Below are positions 36,705 through 45,211 of a stretch of DNA of 64,000 nucleotides, in pieces. The notes under the pieces were generated by a model, which saw only the letters and a list, made by a program, of their open reading frames with translations, searched no databases and was not told the origin of the DNA. A program made the position numbers and the translations under genes. Source of the stretch: Curtobacterium sp. L6-1. GTDB taxonomy: Bacteria > Actinomycetota > Actinomycetes > Actinomycetales > Microbacteriaceae. Positions within the stretch are counted from its first letter, which is position 1. Each line of letters begins with the position of its first letter. The stretch lies in the NCBI RefSeq assembly GCF_018885305.1, contig NZ_CP076544.1, positions 2,542,001 to 2,606,000 of the forward strand, given 5' to 3'.

Positions 36705-37627
36705 TACTTGACCGCTCCTGCCGTGATGCCGCGCGCGAGGGTGCGCTGGAAGATGAGGAAGAACACGAGCGTCGGGATGAGGCCGAGCAGGGCCGACGCG
36801 CTCGTGGTGGTGACGTCCATGAGCCGGTCGCCCTGCAGCAGGGAGATCGCGACCGGGACGGTCTGGTTGTCGTTGCTGACCAGGAAGGTCAGCGGGATGA
36901 GGAACTCGTTCCACGTCCAGATGAAGAAGAAGATGAGCAGGACCGACAGGGTCGGCCGGCTGATCGGGACGATGACCCGCCACAGCACGCGCCAGCGACC
37001 GGCGCCGTCGAGCGCGGCGGCCTCGAGGATCTCCTTCGGGAAGGTGCCGTAGACGCTCGAGAGCAGGTAGGTGCCGAACGCCGACTGGATCACCGTGAAG
37101 ACGATGATGACGCTCCACACGTTGTCGTACAGCCCGACGCCCTTGAACATCATGTAGAGCGGGTAGAGCAGGACCTCCTGCGGCAGCATGTTCGCGAGCA
37201 TGAAGAGCACGACGATCCAGGTGCGGTAGCGGACCCGGCCGATGCCGATCGCGAACGCGTTGAGGATCGAGATGAGCACCGCGAGCAGCGCCACCATGCC
37301 GCTGATGAACACGCTGTTCCAGAGCTTCAGCGGGAAGTCGACCCGGTTCCAGAACGTCGTGATGCCGTCGAACGACAGCTGCGTCGGCCAGGCGAGCGGG
37401 CCGCCGGCCGCGTAGTCCGCCGGCGTCTTGAACGAGTTGAGCAGGATGAGCAGGAACGGCGCGGCGATGAGCACCGCGATGACGACGCCGCCGGCGAGCA
37501 CGACCCAGTCGGCGGGACGCTTGACGCCGCCCTCACCGGGCCGCTTGCGCGGCTTCGCCGTCGGCCGGGAGGCCCGTCCCGCGTCCGCCGTGACGGTCGC
37601 CCTGGTGTCGGGTGCGGACACGGTCAT
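36704..37627 (-). CDS. ABC sugar transporter permease (MalG/CUT1 type)
   Basis: 307 aa, six helices after a basic 38-residue leader. The EAA loop reads EILEAAALDGAGRWRVLWRVIVPISRP, where it contacts the ATPase. No ATPase gene is in the operon, so a shared MsiK-like ATPase elsewhere is expected, as is common for actinobacterial CUT1 importers. Starts with an ATGA overlap with the other permease. The leader codes RASRP from a CGGGAGGCCCG element (37566-37576). Confidence 0.92.
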   Translation of the reverse strand: MTVSAPDTRATVTADAGRASRPTAKPRKRPGEGGVKRPADWVVLAGGVVIAVLIAAPFLLILLNSFKTPADYAAGGPLAWPTQLSFDGITTFWNRVDFPLKLWNSVFISGMVALLAVLISILNAFAIGIGRVRYRTWIVVLFMLANMLPQEVLLYPLYMMFKGVGLYDNVWSVIIVFTVIQSAFGTYLLSSVYGTFPKEILEAAALDGAGRWRVLWRVIVPISRPTLSVLLIFFFIWTWNEFLIPLTFLVSNDNQTVPVAISLLQGDRLMDVTTTSASALLGLIPTLVFFLIFQRTLARGITAGAVK

Positions 37628-38601
37628 CGTGCCTCCTCCTTGCGTTCTGCCCGGTTCTGGGCGGCGATGAAACCGATGGCGACGATGACGATGACGACCG
37701 TCAGCGCGGTGGCGATGGTCGCGCCGTACCCGACCTGCTGCGCCTGGAAGAACTGGCTGTACGAGTAGTAGCTCGGCACGATGGTCGCGTTGCCGGGGCC
37801 GCCGCCGGTGAGGGCGTAGACGGGCCCGAACACCTTGAGCGCGGCGATCGTGCACGTGAGCACGACGACGAAGATCTCGGGCCGGATGATGTGCACGGTG
37901 ATGGAGCGGAAGCGCTGGAACCAGTTCGCGCCGTCGAGCTCCGCCGCCTCGTAGAGCTCGGGGTCGACGCGCTGCAGGGCCGCCATGAACACGACGACCG
38001 GGTAGCCGATCTGCACCCAGACGAGCACGACGGCGACCGACAGCAGCGCGGTGTCCGGGCTGCCGAGCCAGTTGTGCCGCAGGCCGTCGAGCCCGACCGC
38101 ACCGAGGACGGCGTTGAGGGCGCCGTTCTCCGGGCGGAGGATCCACCCGATGACGATCGCCGCGATGACCGCGGGCAGGATCTGCGGCAGGTAGTACGTG
38201 GCGCGGAGGAAGCTCGCGAGTTTGCCGCCGAACTTCTTGCCGATGACGTCGAACAGCGCGGCGGCGAGGACGAGCCCGAGGCTGGTCGGCACGATCACCA
38301 TCGCGAGGATCATCACGATGCTGTTCCGGAACGAGATCCAGAACTGGCCGTCGGCCATGAGCCGGCGCCAGTTGTCGAGGCCGGTGAACTGCGGCGGCAG
38401 GATCCCCCGGTAGTTCGTGAACGACAGGTACACGTTCCAGCCGAGCGGAACGAGGATGATCGCCGCCAGCAGGACGAACCCGGGCAGCAGGTAGAACCAG
38501 TAGCTGCCGCGGCCGGAGGCGGGCATGATCGCGCCGTCGTCGCGACGGCGGGGGCGGGGGACGCGGCCGCGGAGCGGCGCGACGGGAGGACTGGACGCCA
38601 T
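37624..38601 (-). CDS. ABC sugar transporter permease (MalF/CUT1 type)
   Basis: 325 aa, six to seven helices. YWFYLLPGFVLLAAIILVPLGWNVYLSFTNY begins the membrane part and the EAA loop is ELYEAAELDGANWFQRFRSITVHIIRP. N-terminal 30 residues are basic. Partners with the downstream permease; substrate probably an alpha-xyloside or other oligosaccharide, judged from the alpha-xylosidase in the operon. Confidence 0.92.
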   Translation of the reverse strand: MASSPPVAPLRGRVPRPRRRDDGAIMPASGRGSYWFYLLPGFVLLAAIILVPLGWNVYLSFTNYRGILPPQFTGLDNWRRLMADGQFWISFRNSIVMILAMVIVPTSLGLVLAAALFDVIGKKFGGKLASFLRATYYLPQILPAVIAAIVIGWILRPENGALNAVLGAVGLDGLRHNWLGSPDTALLSVAVVLVWVQIGYPVVVFMAALQRVDPELYEAAELDGANWFQRFRSITVHIIRPEIFVVVLTCTIAALKVFGPVYALTGGGPGNATIVPSYYSYSQFFQAQQVGYGATIATALTVVIVIVAIGFIAAQNRAERKEEAR

Positions 38602-38646
38602 CGTCGGGCTTCCCTTCCGGGGAGTGGGGTGGTGCGGGTGAGGGGA

Positions 38647-38689
38647 CCGGGAGGCGCGGTGCGGGTCGGACCCGCACCGCGCCTCCCGG
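38647..38689. terminator. 21-bp perfect intercistronic hairpin
   Basis: Arms 38647-38667 and 38669-38689 are fully complementary around a single-base loop at 38668; each begins CCGGGAGGCGCGG. Located between the binding-protein gene and its first permease gene, where a partial terminator and RNA stabiliser would raise binding-protein output over permease. Confidence 0.8.
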
Positions 38690-38732
38690 CAGGTGGTCGC
38701 GTCAGCGACCGGGGTGGTGGAGTACCGCTGGG

Positions 38733-40037
38733 TCAGCCGGTGACGGCCTTCACGCCGTCGGCGTACTGCTGGCCGAGCTCCTCGTTGACCTGCTTCGGCG
38801 TGCTGCTGCCGTTGAGCACGCTCTGCAGCCCGGCGTTCAGCTGGTCGTAGAACGTCGAGGTGGGCCAGTCCGGGTAGTAGCCGAGGCCGTCACGCTCGGT
38901 GAGCGTGTTGAAGTTCGCGATGAGCTCCTTGCTCTTCTCGTCCGTGATGTCGGCCTCGTCGGCTGCGACCGGGACGCCGCCGTTGTTCCCGATGAGCGCC
39001 TGCATGTCGGGGCGGAGCGTGATGTCGATGAACTTCTCGGCGAGGGTCTTGTTCTTCGCCTTGGTCGGCACGACCCAGAGGTTGCCCGACGAGCCCGGGG
39101 ACATCTCGGCGCCCGGGTAGAGGAAGGTGCCCCAGTCCTGCTGCATCTCGGTGGTGAAGCGGCCGTACCACCACGATCCGGAGAAGAACATCGGGTACTT
39201 GCCGCTGATGAAGGCGGTCCCGGCGTCCTCGGCCTTCATGCCGGTGGCGTCCGCGGAGATGTAGCCCTTGTCGGTCCAGTCCTTGATCGTCTTCGTCGCG
39301 TACGTGATCTGCTCGTCGGAGAAGTCGACCGGGTTCTCGTACAACTGGTAGTCGTCGACCCAGCTGCGGTCCGCCTTCGACAGCGCGAGCTGGTACCAGA
39401 GCTGACCGAGCGGGTACTCGGCGGCGGACTCGGCGAGCGGGGTCACGCCCTTCGACTCGAACGTCGCCATGGCCTCCTCGAGGTCGGCCTGGGTCTTCGG
39501 GACCTCGACGCCGTACTTCTCGAAGAGCTCCTTGTTGTAGTAGAACTCCACGTACTCGCCGTAGTCGGGCACGCCGTACCAGGAGCCGGAGCCCATCACG
39601 CCCTTCTCGTCGTAGCGGGCCGTGGTCTGCAGCGACTTGGCGAGCTTGTCGTCCCAGCCGTACTTCTCCACCGCGTCGTCGAGCGGGCTGAGCAGCCCCT
39701 GGCTGGCGAGCAGACCGGCGGTGGCGTTGCCCTTGTTGTACTCGATGAGGTCCGGGGCCTGGTCCGAGTTGAGCGACTGGCTGGCCGTCTTCCGGATCTG
39801 TTCGAAGCTCTTCTCCTGGAACTCGACCTTCGCGCCGGTCTCCTTCTCGAAGACCTCGATCGACTCCTTCCAAGCCTTGCCCATGGCGGAGTCCTCGGAC
39901 TCGAAGTGCCAGAGCTTGAGGGTCTTGCCGTCCTCGTTGCTGCGGTCGTCGGCGCTCCCGCCGGCGGAACAGCCGGTCAGGACGACGGCGGTCGCGGCGA
40001 GCCCGGCGAGTGCGCCGAGCAGGCGGAACTTCTTCAT
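38733..40037 (-). CDS. ABC sugar-binding lipoprotein (extracellular solute-binding protein family 1)
   Basis: 434 aa. Signal peptide with lipobox LTGC (Cys about 23), so anchored to the outer leaflet of the membrane. The mature part starts LKLWHFESEDSAMGKAWKESIEVFEKETGAKVEF, typical of family 1, followed by APDLIEYNKGNATAGLLASQGLL and MFFSGSWWYGR (Trp-rich ligand cleft). First gene of the operon with two permeases and alpha-xylosidase. A LacI-type operator lies 34 bp upstream. Confidence 0.93.
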   Translation of the reverse strand: MKKFRLLGALAGLAATAVVLTGCSAGGSADDRSNEDGKTLKLWHFESEDSAMGKAWKESIEVFEKETGAKVEFQEKSFEQIRKTASQSLNSDQAPDLIEYNKGNATAGLLASQGLLSPLDDAVEKYGWDDKLAKSLQTTARYDEKGVMGSGSWYGVPDYGEYVEFYYNKELFEKYGVEVPKTQADLEEAMATFESKGVTPLAESAAEYPLGQLWYQLALSKADRSWVDDYQLYENPVDFSDEQITYATKTIKDWTDKGYISADATGMKAEDAGTAFISGKYPMFFSGSWWYGRFTTEMQQDWGTFLYPGAEMSPGSSGNLWVVPTKAKNKTLAEKFIDITLRPDMQALIGNNGGVPVAADEADITDEKSKELIANFNTLTERDGLGYYPDWPTSTFYDQLNAGLQSVLNGSSTPKQVNEELGQQYADGVKAVTG

Positions 40038-40070
40038 GTCGCTACTTCCTCGTAGTGGATGGTGCTGGTG

Positions 40071-40084
40071 TCGAAGCGCTTCGA
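40071..40084. promoter_or_regulatory. LacI-family operator upstream of the ABC operon
   Basis: TCGAAGCGCTTCGA, 14-bp perfect palindrome with the CG centre typical of LacI/GalR operators. It lies in the leader of the binding-protein gene and shares the GAAGCGCTTC core with two sites at the lacI gene. Confidence 0.85.
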
Positions 40085-40121
40085 CGATGCACGGCCGAAG
40101 ACGCCGGTGGGACGGTGCCGG

Positions 40122-41129
40122 TCAGGGCACCGGTCGGATGGACCCGCGGTCGATGAACCGCGGCGGGAGGAGTGTGACGCCCGGTTCACGGGCACCGTCG
40201 ACCTGACGGACGGCGCCCTCCACGGCGCCGCGACACATCTCCTCGAGCGGGAGGGGGATGGTGGACAGGGGGACCTCGAGCGCGTCGGTGTCGTAGCTCG
40301 CGCACGCGGCGAGCACGGAGACGTCCTCCGGGACGCGGACGCCCCGGGACACGAGGTGAGCGAGGACGGCCTCGACGACGGGCTCGTTGCAGTGGAACAC
40401 GAGCGCCGTCATGTCGGGCAGGCCGGCCAGGAGTTCGTCGGCCGCACGACGCTGGTCGGCGCGGTCGAGCGACGGGTACAGCGCGAGCGTGGCGATGCCG
40501 GCGGCGCGGCACTCGTCCTCGAACGCGTCGGCGAAGCGGCGGATGAAGCCCGTGTGCCGCTCGACGTAGGTGGCGGGGTGGCCGATGACCCCGATGCTGC
40601 GGTGCCCGGCGGCGGCGAGCTGCCGGACCGACGCGCGACCGGCCTCGGCGAAGTCGAGGTCGATGCAGGTCAGGCCGGCGGTGTCGCCCGGGACGCCGAC
40701 GAACGCGGCCGCGGCACCCGAGCGGCGGACGACCTCGGCCCGTTCGTCGTCCGTGGAGACCCCGAGCACCACGACCCCGTCGACCAGCGAGCTGTCCACC
40801 ACGCGGCGGATCCCGGTGACCTCGTCGTCGCGGGCGAGCAGGAGCACGTCGTCGTCGTGGGCCCGTGCGGCCTCGACCACCGCGGTGACGAAGCGCATGT
40901 GCGTGGGCAGGTGCGCGTCCTCCCGGATGGGCGCGGACAGGGCGAGGATGTTCGTGCGGGCCCCGGCGAGCATGCGGGCGCCGGCGTTCGGCCGGTAGTC
41001 GAGCTCGGCGACCGCCTGGTCGATGCGGGCGCGGGTCGTGGCGGAGATCGCGCGCTTGCCGGAGAGGGCGTACGAGACGGTCGAGATCGAGACGCCCGCG
41101 GCCTTCGCCACCTCGTGGATCGTCACCAT
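40122..41129 (-). CDS. LacI-family repressor of the alpha-xyloside import operon
   Basis: 335 aa. Helix-turn-helix and hinge at residues 1-60 (TIHEVAKAAGVSISTVSYALSGKRAISATTR, YRPNAGARMLAGARTN), then a periplasmic-binding-protein-like sensor ending with VPLSTIPLPLEEMCRGAVEGAV. Upstream of the ABC operon on the same strand. Its own promoter carries two copies of the operator found before the binding protein, so it should control itself and the operon, with an imported sugar as inducer. Confidence 0.92.
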   Translation of the reverse strand: MVTIHEVAKAAGVSISTVSYALSGKRAISATTRARIDQAVAELDYRPNAGARMLAGARTNILALSAPIREDAHLPTHMRFVTAVVEAARAHDDDVLLLARDDEVTGIRRVVDSSLVDGVVVLGVSTDDERAEVVRRSGAAAAFVGVPGDTAGLTCIDLDFAEAGRASVRQLAAAGHRSIGVIGHPATYVERHTGFIRRFADAFEDECRAAGIATLALYPSLDRADQRRAADELLAGLPDMTALVFHCNEPVVEAVLAHLVSRGVRVPEDVSVLAACASYDTDALEVPLSTIPLPLEEMCRGAVEGAVRQVDGAREPGVTLLPPRFIDRGSIRPVP

Positions 41130-41186
41130 GCGCGCACCTCCTCGTGCTGTTCGTCGCGTGTGCCCTGCGGTCCGTCCGGCGCCTGT

Positions 41187-41244
41187 GAAGCGCTTCGACG
41201 AGCTCGCGACGGCGACGCTAACAGCGTCGAAGCGCTTCGCGCAA
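41187..41244 (-). promoter_or_regulatory. lacI promoter with two embedded operators
   Basis: -35 TTGCGC (41244-41239) and -10 TAGCGT (41220-41215), 18-bp spacing. One operator (CGAAGCGCTTCG, 41228-41239) fills the spacer between the two boxes; the second (GAAGCGCTTC core, 41187-41196) is 42 bp downstream, past the start point. Four helical turns between centres would favour binding on one face. Confidence 0.8.
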
Positions 41245-41312
41245 CCCACTCGTCGGCGGTATCGACGGATGGAGCGCGCCACGGGCCTCCCGTCCGGCCG
41301 CCACGGCCGGTG

Positions 41313-41342
41313 CCGGTCCGGCAGGCGCGGCGCCGGGACCGG
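41313..41342 (-). terminator. Nested hairpin after the FtsX-like gene
   Basis: CCGGTCC (41313-41319) pairs with GGACCGG (41336-41342), ending 8 bp from the permease stop. A second small stem CCGGCCG/CGGCCGG lies at 41294-41310 next to a CGGGCCTCCCG element (41282-41292). Confidence 0.5.
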
Positions 41343-41350
41343 ACCGCGTG

Positions 41351-42781
41351 CTACTCGTGGAGTGCCCGCACCGGTGTCCCCCGCACCGCCTGGGCAGCGG
41401 GCCCGAGGGCTGCCGCGAGCCCGGTGCCCGCCGCACCCGCGACCACGACGACGAGGAGCCACGCCGGGACCGTCGGACCGACGAGCTGCGCACCGTTCGT
41501 GGCACCGAGGAGTGTGTAGGCCCCCGCCCAGCCGTACGCCGTACCGAGGACGACCCCGAGCACGACGGCGATCGCGATGGTCATCGCCGTCTCCACGAGG
41601 ATCAGCGTGCGGACCTGCCCTCGCGTCGCACCGAGGACCCTGAGGAGCCCCAGTTCACCGGCACGTTGCGCGATCGTCAGGGCCGTCACCGCGACGACGC
41701 CCGCCGCGGCGATCACCCCCGCCGCGCCGATGAGGCCGGCGAACATGACCGCGAGCTGGTCGAACTGCGTCTGGATGTCCCGGTAGTAGACGGGGTCGGC
41801 CTCGGCCTGCCGTTGCAGCATGCGGGCGTAGGTGGCGAACCCGACCGAGAACGTCGTCATCAAGGTCACCGCGATCACCAGGCCGACGGTCGCGCGGGCC
41901 GTGCGCTCGGGAGACCGGAGCGAGTTCCGCGCCGCCATCGAGGGGACGATGCGCTGCGCGGACGCGGCGACGACGACGCGGAGGACGGCCGGCAGGAGGA
42001 CGGGCGAGGCGATGACGACGCCCGTGAAGGACAGCGCCCCACTGGCAACGGCGAGCAGGAGCGCGTCGACGGTCGAGGCTCCGAGCACGAAGGCCGCACC
42101 GATGCCGACGACCCCGACGGTGAAGATCACCGCGGCGACGGCGGTCCGGGGCCCGGTGCGGGTCGCGCCGGCGGGCGGTTCGATCGACGCGTCGAGCGCG
42201 CGCAGCGGCGTGATCGACAGGACGTCGCGGGAACCGACGCGGAAGGCGACGGTCGTGATGAGCGTGACGAGGACGGCCACCGGAGCCACCGCGGGCGGGA
42301 GGACCCAGCCGAGGGGCGGGAGCACCGACGTGACTGCGGCCAGCCCGAGGACGCCGTTGGTGAACGCGGTGCCCGACACGACGCCGATGACCGAGCCGAC
42401 GACGCCGCACACGAGGCCGAGACCGGTGATGCGGCGCCGGAGCTGCACGCCCGTGGCGCCGAGGACGCGTTGCAGTGCCAGCGAGCGCGTCTGCCCAGCG
42501 ATGACCGTGGCGCAGGTGTTCGAGGTGACGACGGCGCTGACGTACAGCGCGATGGCGATGAACACCCACGACACGACCGGCAGGATCGCTGCGACCGTGG
42601 CGCTCTCGCCCGTCCGCTCGCCGAGTTCGACGATGCGGTGGGCTGCCTCGGACCCGGTGACCATCAGCGTGCCGAGTCCGGCGGACAGCGCGGCGACGGA
42701 GACGGTCGACCGGCTCTCGGCGAGCGCGCGGAGACCCGGACGGGGCCGTCGGGACGGCCGTCCTCCGCGGTGTCGTGACAC
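41351..42781 (-). CDS. FtsX-like permease domain protein (MacB/LolE-type ABC permease)
   Basis: 476 aa. Two FtsX domains, about eight helices: LAESRSTVSVAALSAGLGTLM then VTSNTCATVIAGQTRSLALQRVLGATGVQLRR (first domain), and ITIAQRAGELGLLRVLGATRGQVRTLILVETAMT (second domain). The large extracytoplasmic loops of MacB are missing. No ATPase gene neighbours it. The GTG is 2 bp after the lipoprotein stop, so both are cotranscribed. Confidence 0.8.
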   Translation of the reverse strand: MSRHRGGRPSRRPRPGLRALAESRSTVSVAALSAGLGTLMVTGSEAAHRIVELGERTGESATVAAILPVVSWVFIAIALYVSAVVTSNTCATVIAGQTRSLALQRVLGATGVQLRRRITGLGLVCGVVGSVIGVVSGTAFTNGVLGLAAVTSVLPPLGWVLPPAVAPVAVLVTLITTVAFRVGSRDVLSITPLRALDASIEPPAGATRTGPRTAVAAVIFTVGVVGIGAAFVLGASTVDALLLAVASGALSFTGVVIASPVLLPAVLRVVVAASAQRIVPSMAARNSLRSPERTARATVGLVIAVTLMTTFSVGFATYARMLQRQAEADPVYYRDIQTQFDQLAVMFAGLIGAAGVIAAAGVVAVTALTIAQRAGELGLLRVLGATRGQVRTLILVETAMTIAIAVVLGVVLGTAYGWAGAYTLLGATNGAQLVGPTVPAWLLVVVVAGAAGTGLAAALGPAAQAVRGTPVRALHE

Positions 42782-42783
42782 GG

Positions 42784-43233
42784 TCAGGACCCGCCGTCGC
42801 CGGTGTTCGGCGTCCACGCGACCCACTGCCGCCCGTCGCCGACCAGGGACCAGTCGCCGCACCGGACGACGGTCTTCGCCGCGTACACGTCGGGGGCGCC
42901 CTCGACGGTCATGACCGGGGCCGACTTCCTCGGCACCGTCGTGCAGCCCGCCGAGTCCGCGCCCTGCTTGCTCGTGAAGACGACCGTCGTCGGCGCGGCG
43001 TCGTCGCCCTTCACCGCCGTGCCGGTCGACGACGAGATGTCGGTCGCGTCCTCGGGCATCCAGGCGGGTGGCGAGCCGAGGTCTGCCCGGGTGTCCGCGT
43101 GCCGGGTCACCTGGTGGTGCACCTGGTCCTGCAAGACGGAGCAGCCGCTGAGCGTCAGCGCGCCGAGTGTGAGCGCACCGACGGCGACGACCGTGGCGTA
43201 CCGGGAGGACAGGCGGGTGAGTTCTGTGTTCAC
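42784..43233 (-). CDS. Small secreted lipoprotein
   Basis: 149 aa, signal peptide with lipobox LSGC (Cys about 31), mature domain of about 118 residues with two further Cys (GCTTVPRKS, VVRCGDWS) that could form a disulfide. No family recognised. Immediately upstream of the FtsX-like permease and probably works with it at the membrane face. Confidence 0.75.
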   Translation of the reverse strand: MNTELTRLSSRYATVVAVGALTLGALTLSGCSVLQDQVHHQVTRHADTRADLGSPPAWMPEDATDISSSTGTAVKGDDAAPTTVVFTSKQGADSAGCTTVPRKSAPVMTVEGAPDVYAAKTVVRCGDWSLVGDGRQWVAWTPNTGDGGS

Positions 43234-43373
43234 ACCCTCATCCCACCGTGCGCGGGGGCCTGCCGGGATCGGTTCGGAGGAGGACTCCCCTGCTCCTCGG
43301 GGATGACATCCGGCTCGCAGGTCGACGTCGCGGGGCGATCGGCTCCGCCGGGCCGGGCGTCACGCTCGACACA

Positions 43374-44483
43374 TCACCGCTCGGCGAGCGGCACGGCCGC
43401 CGGCCGGGAGGCCCGACTCGCGACCGCCACGACGCCGTGGGTCCGCCCCGCGGTCGCGATCGACTCCATCACGTCGAGCACGTGGAACGCCAGGTCGCCG
43501 GAGGCCCGGTGCGGCTCCCCCGAGGCGATCGCCCGTGCCATGTCGGCCAGGCCCACCCCGCGGCCGGCGTCCCGGAACCCGGCGAGTTCCGGGAGCTCGC
43601 GGAACGTGCGGTCGTCGGCGGTGGCGATCCGAGTCGGGTCAGAGAAGCGGTTCGGGTCGGCGACCGAGAGCGACCCGGCGGTGCCGTGCACCTCGAACAG
43701 CGGGGCATCGGTCGCCCACACCTCGAAGGACAGCGTCACGGTGGAGACGACGCCGCCCTCGTGCTCGAGGACCGCGACGACGTGCGTGTCGACGTCGACC
43801 GGCAAGACCCGGCCGGCGTCCGGGCCGGTGGCGACGGTGCGCTCCCGGGTCGACCGGGTCGTGCTGCCGCTCACCCGCACAACGGAGCCGAAGAACGTGA
43901 CGAGGCTCGTCAGGTAGTACGGGCCCATGTCGAGCAGCGGGCCGCCGCCCGGCTGGTAGTAGAAGCCGGGCGCCGGGTGCCAGAGCTCGTGCCCCGGCGC
44001 ACTCCAGGACACCGCGGCGGCGACCGGCGTCCCGATGCGGCCCTCGTCGAGCGCGGCCCGGGCGGTCTGCACGCCGGTGCCGAGCACGGTGTCCGGTGCG
44101 CTGCCGACCCGGAGACCCGCGGCCTCGGCGGCGGCCAGGACGGGTGCGGCCTCGGCGGTGCTCAGCGCGAGCGGCTTCTCCCCGTAGACGTGCTTGCCCG
44201 CGGCGAGCGCCCGGGTGGCGACGTCGGCGTGGGCGGCCGGGATCGTCAGGTTGAGGACGACGTCGACGTCCGGGGACGCCAGCAGGTCGTCGACGCCGAG
44301 CGCCTGGACGCCCTGCTCGTCGGCGACGGCCGCGGCGCGGGACGTGTCGAGGTCGGCGACCGCGGTCAGCCGGAGGTCCGGCAGCGACGGGAACTGCTCG
44401 AGGTACTGCCTGCTGATGTTCCCGACGCCGACCATCCCGACGCGCAGTGGAGCGGCGCCACGAGCACCGGACGCGGCGCTCAT
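43374..44483 (-). CDS. Gfo/Idh/MocA-family oxidoreductase
   Basis: 369 aa. N-terminal Rossmann fold VGMVGVGNISRQYLEQF, then GKHVYGEKPLALS with the catalytic Lys of the EKP motif, and a C-terminal beta-sheet domain. Uses NAD(P) to oxidise or reduce a sugar or inositol. Last gene of a three-gene ATGA-coupled operon with ThuA and another Gfo/Idh protein. The C-terminus (RASRPAAVPLAER) is encoded through a CGGGAGGCCCG element. Confidence 0.88.
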   Translation of the reverse strand: MSAASGARGAAPLRVGMVGVGNISRQYLEQFPSLPDLRLTAVADLDTSRAAAVADEQGVQALGVDDLLASPDVDVVLNLTIPAAHADVATRALAAGKHVYGEKPLALSTAEAAPVLAAAEAAGLRVGSAPDTVLGTGVQTARAALDEGRIGTPVAAAVSWSAPGHELWHPAPGFYYQPGGGPLLDMGPYYLTSLVTFFGSVVRVSGSTTRSTRERTVATGPDAGRVLPVDVDTHVVAVLEHEGGVVSTVTLSFEVWATDAPLFEVHGTAGSLSVADPNRFSDPTRIATADDRTFRELPELAGFRDAGRGVGLADMARAIASGEPHRASGDLAFHVLDVMESIATAGRTHGVVAVASRASRPAAVPLAER

Positions 44484-45211
44484 CGTGCAGCCCACAGCAT
44501 GCCGCGCTCGATGATGGTGCGGACCGGCTGCGACTCGACGATCTCGATGCGGTGCCCGGGTGCCGAGACGAAGATGCGGCCCTTCCCCCACTGCCGGGTC
44601 CAGATCGCGGGCGAGGTGACGGGACGGTTCCAGGCGTCCCAGGCACGGGCCTCCTGGGTGGTGGTGGCGAGGACGTCGTCGTACTCGTCGCTGAGCACCC
44701 AGTACTGCTCGCTGACCAGGTCGAAATCGTCGATCCCCTGCGTGATCGGGTGCTCGCGGCCGAGGTCGGTGACGTGCACCGTGTACGGGATGTAGTTGTC
44801 GGACTGCTCGCCCACGCGCTCGTCCGGGTGCTTGCCCGCGTGGTGGGCGAACTGGCCGCCGATCATGTGCAGGTAGTCGGCGTTGTCCCGGTACGAGTCC
44901 GCGATGCCGCCGTGCCAGCCGGCCATCCCCGTCCCGGCGAGGACCGCGCGCTGCAGGCCGTCGAACTCCTCCTTCGCGATGGTGGACATCGTGTTGACCT
45001 GCACGACGAGGTCGACGGCGTCCATCACCGAGGCGTCGGCGTACACGGCGGTGCCCTCCTCGACACGGACGTCGAAGCCGTTGTCGCGGAGGAAGGGGAT
45101 GAAGAGCTCGGTGGTCTCGACGGGCATGTGCCCGTCCCAACCGCCGCGGACGACGAGTGCCTGGCGTTGCACGGGAGGTGCTCCTTGCGGATCGGGGGAA
45201 GGGTCGGTCAT
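44480..45211 (-). CDS. ThuA domain protein (trehalose/sugar utilisation)
   Basis: 243 aa, class-I-glutamine-amidotransferase-like fold: ALVVRGGWDGHMPVETTELFIPFL, GTGMAGWHGGIADSY, HPITQGIDDFDLVSEQYW and RIFVSAPGH. In rhizobia ThuA acts with the Gfo/Idh dehydrogenase ThuB in oxidation of trehalose and related disaccharides to keto-sugars. Here it is sandwiched between two Gfo/Idh genes, with ATGA overlaps on both sides. Confidence 0.88.
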   Translation of the reverse strand: MTDPSPDPQGAPPVQRQALVVRGGWDGHMPVETTELFIPFLRDNGFDVRVEEGTAVYADASVMDAVDLVVQVNTMSTIAKEEFDGLQRAVLAGTGMAGWHGGIADSYRDNADYLHMIGGQFAHHAGKHPDERVGEQSDNYIPYTVHVTDLGREHPITQGIDDFDLVSEQYWVLSDEYDDVLATTTQEARAWDAWNRPVTSPAIWTRQWGKGRIFVSAPGHRIEIVESQPVRTIIERGMLWAAR

